Part shown: piece after piece, positions 19,651-28,258 of the stretch
Layout: the number at the start of each line of letters is the position of its first letter
How positions within the stretch are numbered: position 1 is the first letter of the stretch
NCBI RefSeq assembly: GCF_020559915.1
Contig: NZ_JAJCLZ010000008.1
Location: 1 to 64,000, forward strand
Source: Ruminococcus sp. 210702-SL.1.03
GTDB lineage: Bacteria; Bacillota; Clostridia; Oscillospirales; Ruminococcaceae
DNA length: 64,000 nt
Direction: 5' to 3'
Notes under the pieces: model-generated
Told to the model about the DNA's origin: nothing
The model's input: the letters and a program-made list of their open reading frames with translations, nothing else
Database searches by the model: none
Translations under genes and position numbers: made by a program

Positions 19651-20778
19651 TCATTGCTCAAATATGCAAGCGTACTTTGGGTTTTCTGTGAGCAGCTTTT
19701 TTTCCTCCTCCGGAAAAGAAGCTACAGTTTTTTTCAAAAAGCTCGGCTCGCATACAGTTACTTTATGACCTGAAGGATCTACAGATCTCAACAGCGATGA
19801 AGTAAAATGCTCATCGCTATTCCCATCATTTGTGCTCTCGTCATTCCGTTCTTCCCATTTTCTGATTTTCCCGTTTTTCCACTGTTCAAATTTTATATAT
19901 TGCTCAAACGCTGAATCAAAACAGCCCATTGCGGCTTCATGATCTCCGATATTATTTGCGATCTTTACACATTCCATATCTATAAAACATAAGTCGCTGT
20001 GAAATCCGTAACATTCAGTACCCAGTATTTTCTCAAACAACTTTCGAGTCAATAAAAGAAGCTCTAGTCCGTCCCGACTATTATTCAATTCATCATTACA
20101 CACTATCGCTTCGTCCAGTGATTTTTGAAAAGCATGAAGCAGTTCCAGCACTGCGTTCCCGCGATATTGTTCAGCCCTTTTATAATCATTTATGCTGCCG
20201 ATGCTTCCCAAGTTGCCCAGCAAAACTTGTCTGCACAATTCAAGGTCGGGCTGTTCTGACGCTTTCTGCTCGGCTTTTTCATATTTACCAAGGCTGGAAT
20301 ATACGGATAATAACGGAATGATACACGATCGGTCATGCGGCAATAATTCCTCATACAGTTTAGCGGCTTCCTCCCAAAATATATTCGGCAGTTCGCCTTT
20401 GTTCTTCCATCCTTGCTTATGTAAGGCACAGGCAAGCTTCGTCTTAAAGTCCGCTCTGTCCGGAAACTCTTCGAGCCCTCTGCGCATTAGTGCGATACAC
20501 TCGGTCATATCATCGCTATTATTTAGCATCTGCTGAGCCTCATCATTATATCTCTGAATTATTTTGTTCCTGTCATTGTTATAGCCAAACAACTCATCGA
20601 TCGATATATGAAAATAGTTGGCGATAGATGGTATCATCTCCATATCCGGATAACCGCCATTTGCTTCCCACCTTGAAACGGCTTGCGGCGTAACGCCTAA
20701 AGCATTTGCCAGATCCTCTTGTTTTCTTCCCGTCGCCTTTCGCAGATCTTTTATTTTCTCACCAATTTTCACTTGCAT
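19651..20778 (-). CDS. XRE-family regulator with long helical C-terminal domain
   Basis: 375 residues. The N-terminal helix-turn-helix (about 5-60; RKQEDLANALGVTPQAVSRWEANGGYPD) is of the Cro/cI type. The rest is alpha-helical with TPR-like spacing (about 75-300), as in peptide- or stress-sensing XRE regulators. The gene is clearly more AT-rich than neighbours and heads an AT-rich patch to about 21780, suggesting acquisition. The promoter at 20818-20846 overlaps the region of a TATCACCGGTGTA palindrome, consistent with autoregulation. Targets unknown; the small membrane-protein genes upstream are candidates. Confidence 0.8.
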   Translation of the reverse strand: MQVKIGEKIKDLRKATGRKQEDLANALGVTPQAVSRWEANGGYPDMEMIPSIANYFHISIDELFGYNNDRNKIIQRYNDEAQQMLNNSDDMTECIALMRRGLEEFPDRADFKTKLACALHKQGWKNKGELPNIFWEEAAKLYEELLPHDRSCIIPLLSVYSSLGKYEKAEQKASEQPDLELCRQVLLGNLGSIGSINDYKRAEQYRGNAVLELLHAFQKSLDEAIVCNDELNNSRDGLELLLLTRKLFEKILGTECYGFHSDLCFIDMECVKIANNIGDHEAAMGCFDSAFEQYIKFEQWKNGKIRKWEERNDESTNDGNSDEHFTSSLLRSVDPSGHKVTVCEPSFLKKTVASFPEEEKKLLTENPKYACIFEQ

Positions 20779-20799
20779 TTTAATACCTCCGTATTATTT

Positions 20800-20846
20800 T
20801 ATCACCGGTGTACGTTAATTATAGCATAGAGGTAAACCCAAGTCAA
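20800..20846 (-). promoter_or_regulatory. promoter and candidate operator of XRE gene
   Basis: Minus strand: TTGACT (20841-20846), 17 bp, TATAAT (20818-20823). The palindrome TATCACCGGTGTA (20800-20812) lies at the transcription start, a classical place for autorepression. Confidence 0.6.
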
Positions 20847-20885
20847 TTATCAATTCGTTGTTTCATGCTAAACGGAGCGTTGTTT

Positions 20886-20922
20886 AAAAAAACGTCCAAG
20901 CGGGCACTATCCCACTTGGACG
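20886..20922 (-). terminator. terminator of small membrane-protein gene
   Basis: CGTCCAAGTGGG/CCCGCTTGGACG stem with TTTTTTT on the minus strand. Confidence 0.75.
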
Positions 20923-20980
20923 CATCGGAATTTTCAATGCTAGCTATCTAGGTATGGGTGTTAGATAAAACGGGATTTAT

Positions 20981-21172
20981 CTATTCCTCATCTTCATTAA
21001 GACCTTGTTCATTACATATTTGTTCAGCCTCAATATCTTCGGCAGTGACTTTTCCTATAATATCCCTATAGGCTTCTTTTATTCCATTTTTGACAGCCCA
21101 CTTAATTATAAAATATAATGCAAGTATAACGATCAGTGCTGTGCCAAAACTAATTCCTAATTCTTCAAACAT
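20981..21172 (-). CDS. small single-pass membrane protein
   Basis: 63 residues: one membrane helix (about 9-27, FGTALIVILALYFIIKWAV), then a basic stretch (KNGIKEAYRD) and an acidic tail ending NEDEE. GGAGAGG precedes the ATG. I do not recognise its function. It has its own promoter inside the duplicated leader 21187-21264, shared in sequence with the gene just upstream. Confidence 0.65.
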   Translation of the reverse strand: MFEELGISFGTALIVILALYFIIKWAVKNGIKEAYRDIIGKVTAEDIEAEQICNEQGLNEDEE

Positions 21173-21186
21173 TTCATTACCTCTCC

Positions 21187-21264
21187 AAATTACGATCTAT
21201 CGAGCAATACTGCCCCTTTGCTCTTTTCCCCATTATACCACACCGCGCCGAAATTTTCAATGCT
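21187..21264 (-). repeat. duplicated promoter/leader, copy 1
   Basis: About 78 bp nearly identical to 21690-21768. It contains minus-strand TTGAAA (21255-21260), 17 bp, TATAAT (21232-21237) and the 5' leader up to the ribosome-binding site of the 63-residue membrane protein. Confidence 0.8.
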
Positions 21265-21676
21265 ATATATCGGTATGGCTATTAGATAAATCGGAATGTA
21301 TATTGATCTTCCCAAAAACAAATGATAATGCTAATGACAAAGACGTTATCAAAAAGTATGCTGCTATTATTTTTAGCCGGCTTTCATGAACAAGTAAACA
21401 TACTGCTGAAAAAACAACGTTTAATAAAAATGTAATGCCGAACCAGAGCGACCGGCTATTGGTCGTAGCTGATTTTGTATACTTTCGGATACAAAATCCG
21501 GTTCCGACAACAAGTGTGATACAGAATAGTGAGACAGCACAAGAGATCATTATGCTGATAATTGGAACGGTATCATTATGGAAATTATAAAATAAGCTTT
21601 TTACAAGAGTAATAAGTGCCAGTATCATAGCTATGTACGGCATTACAATGAATATTACTTTTAATTTCTTTAACAT
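21263..21676 (-). CDS. four-helix membrane protein, unknown
   Basis: 137 residues from the ATG at 21676, chosen because GAGGTG precedes it; a longer frame would run through its own promoter. Four hydrophobic segments (about 8-27, 38-60, 75-95, 103-122). AT-rich. I do not recognise the family. Its stop codon lies at the start of the -35 region of the next gene's promoter, so the two genes form a compact pair. Confidence 0.6.
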   Translation of the reverse strand: MLKKLKVIFIVMPYIAMILALITLVKSLFYNFHNDTVPIISIMISCAVSLFCITLVVGTGFCIRKYTKSATTNSRSLWFGITFLLNVVFSAVCLLVHESRLKIIAAYFLITSLSLALSFVFGKINIHSDLSNSHTDI

Positions 21677-21689
21677 ACTTATCACCTCA

Positions 21690-21768
21690 AAATTACGATC
21701 TATCGAGCAATATCGCCCCTTTGCTCTTTCCCCCATTATACCACACCGCGCCGAAATATTCAACACTA
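21690..21768 (-). repeat. duplicated promoter/leader, copy 2
   Basis: A near copy of 21187-21264. Minus-strand TTGAAT (21758-21763), 17 bp, TATAAT (21735-21740), leader with AATTACGATC near its 3' end. Confidence 0.8.
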
Positions 21769-21823
21769 AAATTCAAAAATAAACTTTTCTCAGACCTCTT
21801 GACTTTGCCGAGCGCGCCCGCCC

Positions 21824-21852
21824 TTGCGTCCGCCCGAATTTTGTGGTATAAT
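21824..21852 (+). promoter_or_regulatory. promoter of histidine phosphatase gene
   Basis: TTGCGT, 17 bp, TATAAT, 35 bp before the ATG. Confidence 0.65.
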
Positions 21853-21886
21853 TAGACTATACTTTAGCGAAAGAACGGTGCATAAA

Positions 21887-22438
21887 ATGCTTTACATAAT
21901 GCGTCACGGAAAGACGGAATGGAACGCTTTGAAAAAATTGCAGGGCAGGACTGATATACCCCTCAGCGCAGAGGGGCGCGAGATGGCGGAAAAGGCGCGG
22001 GCGGAGTACGCCGACGTGCATTTCGACGTTTGCTTTTGCTCGCCGCTGATACGCGCGCGGGAAACTGCCGAGATACTTCTGCGCGGGCGCGGCGTGCCGA
22101 TCATCGCGGACGACAGGCTGGCGGAGATGTGCTTCGGCGAAGCGGAGGGCATGACGGGCTATTTTGACGATACGGAAAGCCCCGTGAGCGCGCTCTTCCA
22201 GTCGCCCGAGAAGTACACCACCCCCGCAAAGGGCGGCGAAAGCTTTGAAGAGCTTTTCGCGCGCACCGGCGAGTTCCTGCGCGAGCGCGTTCAGCCGCTG
22301 CTGGAGCAGGGCAAAGACGTGCTGATAGTAGGGCACGGCGCTATGAATTGCAGCATTATCTGTCAGGTGAAAAACATACCGCTTGAAAAATTCTGGAGCG
22401 CGGGGATAGAGAACTGCAAGCTGAAAAGGCTTGTGTGA
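21887..22438 (+). CDS. histidine phosphatase family protein (phosphoglycerate mutase-like)
   Basis: 183 residues. The catalytic RHG motif is at the front (MRHGKTEWN) with the phosphohistidine. LQGRTDIPLSAEGREMA and SPLIRARETAEI are family hallmarks, and the second catalytic His lies in IVGHGAM. Such proteins range from alpha-ribazole phosphatase to broad sugar-phosphate phosphatases; substrate is not readable. The start at 21887 begins the fold directly, but its ribosome-binding site is weak. Terminator at 22451. Confidence 0.87.
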   Translation: MLYIMRHGKTEWNALKKLQGRTDIPLSAEGREMAEKARAEYADVHFDVCFCSPLIRARETAEILLRGRGVPIIADDRLAEMCFGEAEGMTGYFDDTESPVSALFQSPEKYTTPAKGGESFEELFARTGEFLRERVQPLLEQGKDVLIVGHGAMNCSIICQVKNIPLEKFWSAGIENCKLKRLV

Positions 22439-22450
22439 CAAAATAAAATG

Positions 22451-22485
22451 CAGCTCGGCGTGGAAAACGTCGGGCTGTTTTTTGC
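22451..22485 (+). terminator. terminator of histidine phosphatase gene
   Basis: CAGCTCGGCGT/ACGTCGGGCTG stem (11 bp, two G:U pairs), 5-nt loop, TTTTTT. Confidence 0.75.
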
Positions 22486-22498
22486 ATATTGCGGCGGC

Positions 22499-23011
22499 TT
22501 ACTCTTCACCCCTGCCGTTCCATTTGTCGAATATCAGATGCACCAGCGGCGCGGCGGCGAACATATTCCAGAAAAAAGCCATGGGTAAATTTTTGATGAG
22601 CGTGCCCGCCCATATCGCGGGCAGGCGGGTCAGCGGCATACCGCCGAGAATTATCTGAAAAAGTATCGAGGCTATAAGGCTCATCAGCGGGCACATCACC
22701 TGCACCGTGCCTGCCTGCCGCATCAGTCGGCAAAAATAGGGGTTGTCCTTTTCGGGGTCGCAGTGCCTTTTCATAAAAGCCGCGCCCGCCCTGTTGCCAA
22801 TAAGGTCTGATACTATGTATACTATTACTGTCATAAATACAGATTCTTTCAGCGCCTCCCAAAATACGGCGTATGATATGGCAGAAAAGCCCAAGCCTTT
22901 TGCCAAATTAAAGCCCATTCTTATCGAAGTGTTGTATACCTCCATTCCGTATGCCATAAAAAATGACATCAATATCCCAAATACTATTCCTTGTGTTTTT
23001 GTTTTCGGCAT
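22499..23011 (-). CDS. membrane protein, DUF2798-like
   Basis: 170 residues with four hydrophobic segments. Two repeat-like halves each carry an F/W-rich helix (SFFMAYGMEVYN; KNLPMAFFWNMF), resembling DUF2798 proteins of unknown function. The start at 23011 is set by GGAGGGG. A long leader separates it from the promoter at 23197-23225, and that leader begins with the short copy of the palindromic element (23130-23190). Confidence 0.65.
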   Translation of the reverse strand: MPKTKTQGIVFGILMSFFMAYGMEVYNTSIRMGFNLAKGLGFSAISYAVFWEALKESVFMTVIVYIVSDLIGNRAGAAFMKRHCDPEKDNPYFCRLMRQAGTVQVMCPLMSLIASILFQIILGGMPLTRLPAIWAGTLIKNLPMAFFWNMFAAAPLVHLIFDKWNGRGEE

Positions 23012-23129
23012 GATATGCCCCTCCTGTAAATAAATTATAAAAGGCGTGATCTTTTGCATTTGCAATAGACTACGCCCAAAGGACTTATTTTTATTAGTAG
23101 AGGAATACTGACTATCACGCATTTTACTA

Positions 23130-23190
23130 AGGCAAGACCGCACAAGGATCGCGTGCAAAGCCGCTAGGCGGTCCTTTTGCGGTATTACCC
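23130..23190 (-). repeat. palindromic TA-element, copy B (61 bp, internally deleted)
   Basis: Flanked by TA on both sides. Read on the minus strand it has the left end (GGGTAATACCGC), the ACCGCCTAGCGGCTTTGCACGC block and the right end (TCCTTGTGCGGTCTTGCCT) of copy C; about 110 bp in between are missing. It lies exactly at the predicted transcription start of the promoter at 23197. Confidence 0.8.
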
Positions 23191-23196
23191 TAATGT

Positions 23197-23225
23197 ATTA
23201 TAGCATATTTTCTCGCGATTTTCAA
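23197..23225 (-). promoter_or_regulatory. promoter reading through element copy B
   Basis: Minus strand: TTGAAA, 17 bp, TATAAT. The transcript would begin at about 23190, the edge of the element, and lead to the DUF2798-like gene. Nothing further is recognised at 23226-23327. Confidence 0.7.
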
Positions 23226-23327
23226 GGGGGCAGGTTTAAGGCGTCATTTTATCAGCCGCACGCCTTCGATATGGCAGGCTTTCCGATCATAACCATACCG
23301 TGCCTGACCGCCTAAAGTCAAGGCGTA

Positions 23328-23361
23328 AAAAGCAGCCGAGCTTGCAAACTCGACTGCTTTT
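23328..23361 (-). terminator. GH2 terminator
   Basis: AAAAGCAGTCGAG/CTCGGCTGCTTTT stem with 8-nt loop and T-run on the minus strand. Confidence 0.8.
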
Positions 23362-23372
23362 CTCATACCATA

Positions 23373-26300
23373 TTATTTCACAAACTTAAATTTCTCAAAG
23401 TCGAAATTGCTGCCCGGCAGGAATGCGAACGAAACTTTCTGCCTGCCCGCTGCGCCTGTAAGGTCAAACCTGCGCTCGGTGTAATTATCGGCGTCGTCTG
23501 CGCGGAATTCGCAGAGTATGCGCTTCTCGCCGTCCTCGCCGCTGAGGATAAGGTGTATGCTGTTGAGCGCGAGCGGTGATCTTCCGCTTATCACAAGGGA
23601 GCTAGGCGCTTCGGCAAAGTCAAATTCGCCAAAGTCGAGCACTACGTTGTTGCCTATGCCCAGCACGCAGTTTCCAGATACTTCAAATTTATCTCCGTAG
23701 ATGTTGTCCGCTTCCGCAGCGCTTATCTCGGCAAACTCGCGCGCCTGCTTTTCAAATTCAAAGCCGCTTATCTGATAGCCCTTTGTTGTGAGTATCGTCA
23801 GCGTGCGCACACCTTTCAGCTTTCTGTTCAGCTTGTAAGTTTCGGGCTTGAATACCATCCACTCGGGCTGCTTTAGGTACTCGAAGCTGCCCAGCAGCTC
23901 GCCGCCCTCGCCGGGTATGCCGTCGTAGAAGCTGATGTCTACGGGGTCGAGCGTGTTCGCCCAAATGTGTACTTTTATGGTGTCGGCGCCGCTGCCGAAG
24001 TCGATGTTGTCGTAAGCCGCCCACGATGTTTCGCCGCCGCTTGCAAAGCATACTCCGCGCTTTACGCCGCCTGTAACGCCCTCGCTCGTGCGCGTGTAAA
24101 GTCCGCCGATGACGAAGCTGTACGGGTCGGTGAGCGCGCTGCCCAAGCCCTCGGCTTTGAAGTGCAGTACTGAGATTATGTGGCAGTGCTCAGTGCCGTT
24201 TTTGCACATCGCGCGCAGCCAAAATTCGCCGTCGCCTCGTGCCTTTACCGTAATGCCCTCTTCGCCTGCGCTGCATTCCGCGACGTTAGAGGTTATGCCC
24301 TTTTCGTTCGTCACCTTAAACTCTATCTCGTTCGCGTAGTCGGAGTTCGCGGGGCGCACGGCGTATCTCACCAGCGTTTCGGGGTGCTCGGGGTCCAGCG
24401 TAAGGCGTTCAGCGCTCAGCTCTATCTTGCGCACGGGTATCTCGTCAGTTCTGCCGCACTCGGTCGGGCAGGGCTGAGCGCTTTGCTGCGCCGATAATCC
24501 GTGTATGCGCTCGGCGGGCACGGCTTTCAGCTCGATAACTGCTTCGGGCAGCGAGGGCGAGGTCAGCGTTACCTTTATGCCGCCCGCTTCGCCGGTAGAG
24601 CCGATTATCGCGAGCATCTTGCCCGAGAAAAGCCTGCGCGAAGTGCCTTTGTACTGGTCGTAGTCGGTGCTGTCGCCGTTGTCAACGCCCATTAGCCTTC
24701 CCGCGCCCTCTACCGTTACGTTCACGCGGTCGTTGGCGTTGGCGCAGAATGTTCCGTTTTCGTCCAGCGCCGAGATTTCCAGATATGTAAGGTCTTCGCC
24801 GTCCGCCGCCAGCTCGGTCTTGTCGGGGATGATTTCGAGCTTAGCCGCGTCGCCGAACGAGCGCTGTATGTCCTCCGCTATGACTTCGCCGTTTTCGTTG
24901 TAAGCCAGCGCTTTCAGCTCGCCTTTTTGATAGGGGATAACGTAATCCGCCGTAAGCTTTGTGCCGTGCGTATGGTCGATGTCGAAAGCGCCCAGCGAGC
25001 CGCCGTTAAAGAAAAGCTCTACGCGCGGCGCATTCGAGCATACGCGAACGTCTGTCGGCAGACCCTCGCTGAAATCCCAGTAGGGGAATATGTGTACGAA
25101 AGGCGCAGCCTTGCAGTCAGTCCACTCGGCGCGGAAAATGTATGCGCTGTCTTTCGCAAAGCCCGCCGTGTCATATTGACCGAAGTAGGAGTTTTTGGTG
25201 CTGTAAGGAGTAGGCTCGCCGATGTAGTCGAAGCCTGTCCAGATGAACTGACCCGCGCAGTATTCCGCGTCGCGGTCTTTTATTATGCACTCTTCGGTAT
25301 TTTTCGCGCCCCAGCCCGTGCAGCTGTTGCCCAGCGAAGAGCACTGCTCGTCATCGTCGGTAAGCAGTATCTCAGAGAGCGGGAAGTGGTATATTCCGCG
25401 GCTCTGCACTACCGAAGCCGTTTCGCTGCCGTATATCATCCAGTCGGGGTGAGCGGCGTGGTGGTCGGCGTAAAGGCGCTCGCCGTAATTATAGCCTACG
25501 AGCTTTAGTATATCGCCGCATTTTTGTCCGTTTTCCCACTGCATGAAGTTCGAGCCGAAGGTAACGTAGCCGTTGCCTGCGGGGTCGTGAAGCTGTACCA
25601 GCCTTTTCAGCAGCGATGTTACTTCCTGTCCGCGGTCGTCGGCGTGGGTGTCGAATATCTCGTTGCCGATGCTCCAGCCGATCAGCGAGGGGCGGTTTCT
25701 GTCACGGCGCACCCATGAAGCCACGTCTTTATCTACCCATTCGTCAAAAAATCTTGCGTAGTCGTAGTCGGTCTTTGAGCGCTCCCACATATCGAAGCCC
25801 TCTGAGAGTATCAGCATGCCCGTTTCGTCGGCAATGTCCATAAATTCCTCCGCAGGCATATTGTGCGAAGTTCTTATGGCGTTCACGCCCATCTCGCGCA
25901 GCTTTTTGAATCTGCGGCGAATGGCTGCGGGGTTAGATACCGCGCCCAGACAGCCGTTGTCGTGGTGCTCGCACGAGCCGTGCAGCTTGACGTGTCTGCC
26001 GTTTAAGAAAAAGCCCTTGTCGGTGGTGAACTCTATCGTGCGGTAGCCGTATTTTTGGCTCACGCGCTGTACGCACTCGCCGTTCACGAATATCTCAGAA
26101 ATCATAGCGTACTGCTGCGGGTCGGCGATGTCCCAAAGCGCGGGGCTTTCGAGGGTCATTCTCTGCGCCGTCAGCGAATACGCCGCGCCGCTCACGCGGA
26201 CCGCCTGCGGTATGCAGCTCTCGTCCGCCGCGCATATGTCTGAGATGTACGAAGTCTGCTCGCTGCCGTCAGGCGCTATTATCGTATTTTTTATCTGTAT

Positions 26301-26855
26301 GCCCGCAACTGATGTTCCTGCGGGGCGGAGTATCTCGGCGGTCACTTCCGTTAACCACTCGCTGCCGCGCTTTTCGGTTGTGATGTATATTCCGTCGTTG
26401 CCAAAGCGCACCTCTGAGCTTTCGCAGAGCCATACTTTGCGGAAAATTCCCGCGCCCGAGTACCAGCGCGAGTTTGGCGAACGGTGGTCTGCGCGCACGG
26501 TTATCTCATTTTCGCCGCCGCGCATCAGCTCGGTAATATCGAACTGAAAAGCCGAGTAGCCGTATTTCCACTCGCCCGCCTTTTCGCCGTTTACATAAAC
26601 GGTGCTGTCCATATACACGCCGTCGAAGCGTATGTATGTGCGCACGCCCTCTTTTTTTGCGTATGTAAAGCGCTTTCTGTACCAGCCTGTAGAGTCCTCG
26701 TAGAGGGCGTTGGTGTCGTATATCAGCCAGTCGTGCGGAATGTCGGTGTGGGCGAAGGGCATATCTGCCGAATACTCAGCGCCGAGCGGGGCTTTGTAAA
26801 ATTCCCAGCCGCTGCAAAAAAGCTCGCGGTTTGAATAAGTTTCGCAAAAGTCCAT
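23373..26855 (-). CDS. large GH2 glycosidase (beta-galactosidase-like), cytoplasmic
   Basis: 1160 residues. GH2 sugar-binding domain (about 10-150; GWYRKRF, YMDSTVYVNG), Ig-like domain (about 150-270), TIM barrel (about 275-580) with acid/base Glu399 in SIGNEI and nucleophile Glu478 in YGSETAS. Then come a DUF4982-like domain (about 600-660), an Ig-like domain (about 665-780), and a C-terminal part with a CBM6-like jelly roll (about 930-1040). There is no signal peptide, so it acts inside the cell on imported oligosaccharides, most likely beta-galactosides. It carries an unusually long beta-rich tail. It has its own promoter and terminator and no cotranscribed transporter. Confidence 0.9.
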   Translation of the reverse strand: MDFCETYSNRELFCSGWEFYKAPLGAEYSADMPFAHTDIPHDWLIYDTNALYEDSTGWYRKRFTYAKKEGVRTYIRFDGVYMDSTVYVNGEKAGEWKYGYSAFQFDITELMRGGENEITVRADHRSPNSRWYSGAGIFRKVWLCESSEVRFGNDGIYITTEKRGSEWLTEVTAEILRPAGTSVAGIQIKNTIIAPDGSEQTSYISDICAADESCIPQAVRVSGAAYSLTAQRMTLESPALWDIADPQQYAMISEIFVNGECVQRVSQKYGYRTIEFTTDKGFFLNGRHVKLHGSCEHHDNGCLGAVSNPAAIRRRFKKLREMGVNAIRTSHNMPAEEFMDIADETGMLILSEGFDMWERSKTDYDYARFFDEWVDKDVASWVRRDRNRPSLIGWSIGNEIFDTHADDRGQEVTSLLKRLVQLHDPAGNGYVTFGSNFMQWENGQKCGDILKLVGYNYGERLYADHHAAHPDWMIYGSETASVVQSRGIYHFPLSEILLTDDDEQCSSLGNSCTGWGAKNTEECIIKDRDAEYCAGQFIWTGFDYIGEPTPYSTKNSYFGQYDTAGFAKDSAYIFRAEWTDCKAAPFVHIFPYWDFSEGLPTDVRVCSNAPRVELFFNGGSLGAFDIDHTHGTKLTADYVIPYQKGELKALAYNENGEVIAEDIQRSFGDAAKLEIIPDKTELAADGEDLTYLEISALDENGTFCANANDRVNVTVEGAGRLMGVDNGDSTDYDQYKGTSRRLFSGKMLAIIGSTGEAGGIKVTLTSPSLPEAVIELKAVPAERIHGLSAQQSAQPCPTECGRTDEIPVRKIELSAERLTLDPEHPETLVRYAVRPANSDYANEIEFKVTNEKGITSNVAECSAGEEGITVKARGDGEFWLRAMCKNGTEHCHIISVLHFKAEGLGSALTDPYSFVIGGLYTRTSEGVTGGVKRGVCFASGGETSWAAYDNIDFGSGADTIKVHIWANTLDPVDISFYDGIPGEGGELLGSFEYLKQPEWMVFKPETYKLNRKLKGVRTLTILTTKGYQISGFEFEKQAREFAEISAAEADNIYGDKFEVSGNCVLGIGNNVVLDFGEFDFAEAPSSLVISGRSPLALNSIHLILSGEDGEKRILCEFRADDADNYTERRFDLTGAAGRQKVSFAFLPGSNFDFEKFKFVK

Positions 26856-26918
26856 ATCAAAAATTTCCTTTCATTATATCATGAGTATGCAAATATTTTC
26901 TGTATTTACGTTACTTAT

Positions 26919-26947
26919 ATTGTATCAGCATTTAGCTGTCAAGTCAA
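26919..26947 (-). promoter_or_regulatory. GH2 promoter
   Basis: Minus strand: TTGACT, 17 bp, TACAAT, about 65 bp upstream of the ATG. Confidence 0.65.
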
Positions 26948-26997
26948 TAAACGATATTGATATTTTATAAAGATATGAATATCCGTGCGAATTTTTT

Positions 26998-27036
26998 ATA
27001 AAAAAACCGCGCAGATCTTTTTCGGTCTGCGCGGCA
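26998..27036 (-). terminator. terminator of hisC-GH5 unit
   Basis: CCGCGCAGA/TCTGCGCGG stem with TTTTTTT on the minus strand. Confidence 0.8.
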
Positions 27037-27065
27037 GTGTTCATATGCGTTTCGGAAGATGGCGT

Positions 27066-28232
27066 TTACTCTACGCCCGCGGCTTTCTTTATGCCGTTTA
27101 TGATGTCCTCGTTTTGCCACTTCATATCGGCGCGGAGGAAAAGCCCGCCGTCGTCCCATATGTAGGTGGGTATGCCTGCTTCGGTGCAGAAGCTTACGAA
27201 GTCTTCGCAGAATTTCACGCGCGAAGCTTCGTCGTTGCCGTAGCAGGTGCCGTATTCGCCGACTATAACGGGTATGCCCTTATCGACAAAAGTGGTCTTT
27301 AGCTGCTCGACTTTCGACTTCATAAGGCTTACCTCAGCTTCAGTGCCCCAGTCGTGCTGATTGGTGGTGGTGCAGAATTCCCAAGGGGTGTAGTAGTGCA
27401 CCGAAACTATGCAGCGGTCGGCGGGGTCGCTAGGCAGCTTGTATTTCTCATTGCAGGTGCGCTCTATATCCGTCCAGTAGCCCGCTATCAGCAGGTGGCG
27501 CTTATCGTTGTTGCCGCCGGAAGCGCGCACGGTGTCTACAAATTTCTGGTTGAGCTTATTGAGCGTTTCGTAGGCCGCGTCCTCAGCCATATCGTCAAAG
27601 CCGACCTCGTTCATCGACTCAAATATCAGCTTGTCGCCGTAGTTCTTAAAGCGGTCGCAGATCTGCTCCCAAACTTTCACATATTTCGCTTCCACGCCCT
27701 CGTAGTCTGTCGAAGCGTTTCTTACCCACGCGCCGAAATCGGGGTCGCCGCCGCCATCATGGTGAATGTTTATGATAACGTACATATCGAGGTCGTAGGC
27801 GTAGTCAACTACCTCCTGCACTCTGTCCATCCAGTCAGCGTCGATAACGTATTCGTCGTTCATGTGGTCGCGCCAGGTAACGGGTATGCGCACCGAGTCG
27901 AAGCCCGAGTTTTTCACGAACTCCAGCTGTTCTTTGGTAACGGTGGGGTTGCCCCAAAGCGTTTCGTCTACCTTGTCAGCCGTTTCGTTCGCAACTCCGT
28001 CGCCGTCGCGGTCGGCGTTGCATACGTCGAGCGAGTTGCCGAGATTGTAGCCCAGCTTCATCTCTTTTACCAGATCCATCGAGCTTATGTCGCGCATAGT
28101 GCCCGCAGAGCCGCTTTCGGTCTTCTTATCGCCGCCGTTCGATGAGCTTTCATTTTTGCTTCCGCAGGCAGCCATCGAAGCGCAGAGCGCTGCGGCAGCC
28201 GCAGCCGCCATTATTCTTTTCATTACAGCCAT
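27066..28232 (-). CDS. GH5 endoglucanase lipoprotein (subfamily 4-like) with EF-hand-like insert
   Basis: 388 residues. Lipoprotein signal with lipobox MAAC (Cys23) and a Ser/Gly-rich linker, then a single GH5 domain (about 50-387): NLGNSLDV, RIPVTW, NIHHDGG, acid/base Glu209 in SMNEVG, nucleophile Glu326 in VGEYG. The usual NEP is NEV here. Between NLGNSLDV and the LWGNP segment lies ADRDGDGVANE (73-83), which looks like a calcium-binding DxDGDG loop and is absent from the other GH5 in this window. The enzyme should be tethered outside the membrane and cut beta-glucans near the cell. It begins 26 bp after hisC, so it shares that promoter unless one hides in hisC. Confidence 0.9.
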   Translation of the reverse strand: MAVMKRIMAAAAAAALCASMAACGSKNESSSNGGDKKTESGSAGTMRDISSMDLVKEMKLGYNLGNSLDVCNADRDGDGVANETADKVDETLWGNPTVTKEQLEFVKNSGFDSVRIPVTWRDHMNDEYVIDADWMDRVQEVVDYAYDLDMYVIINIHHDGGGDPDFGAWVRNASTDYEGVEAKYVKVWEQICDRFKNYGDKLIFESMNEVGFDDMAEDAAYETLNKLNQKFVDTVRASGGNNDKRHLLIAGYWTDIERTCNEKYKLPSDPADRCIVSVHYYTPWEFCTTTNQHDWGTEAEVSLMKSKVEQLKTTFVDKGIPVIVGEYGTCYGNDEASRVKFCEDFVSFCTEAGIPTYIWDDGGLFLRADMKWQNEDIINGIKKAAGVE

Positions 28233-28258
28233 TGTGATGATTCCTTCCGTGCTTTCGC

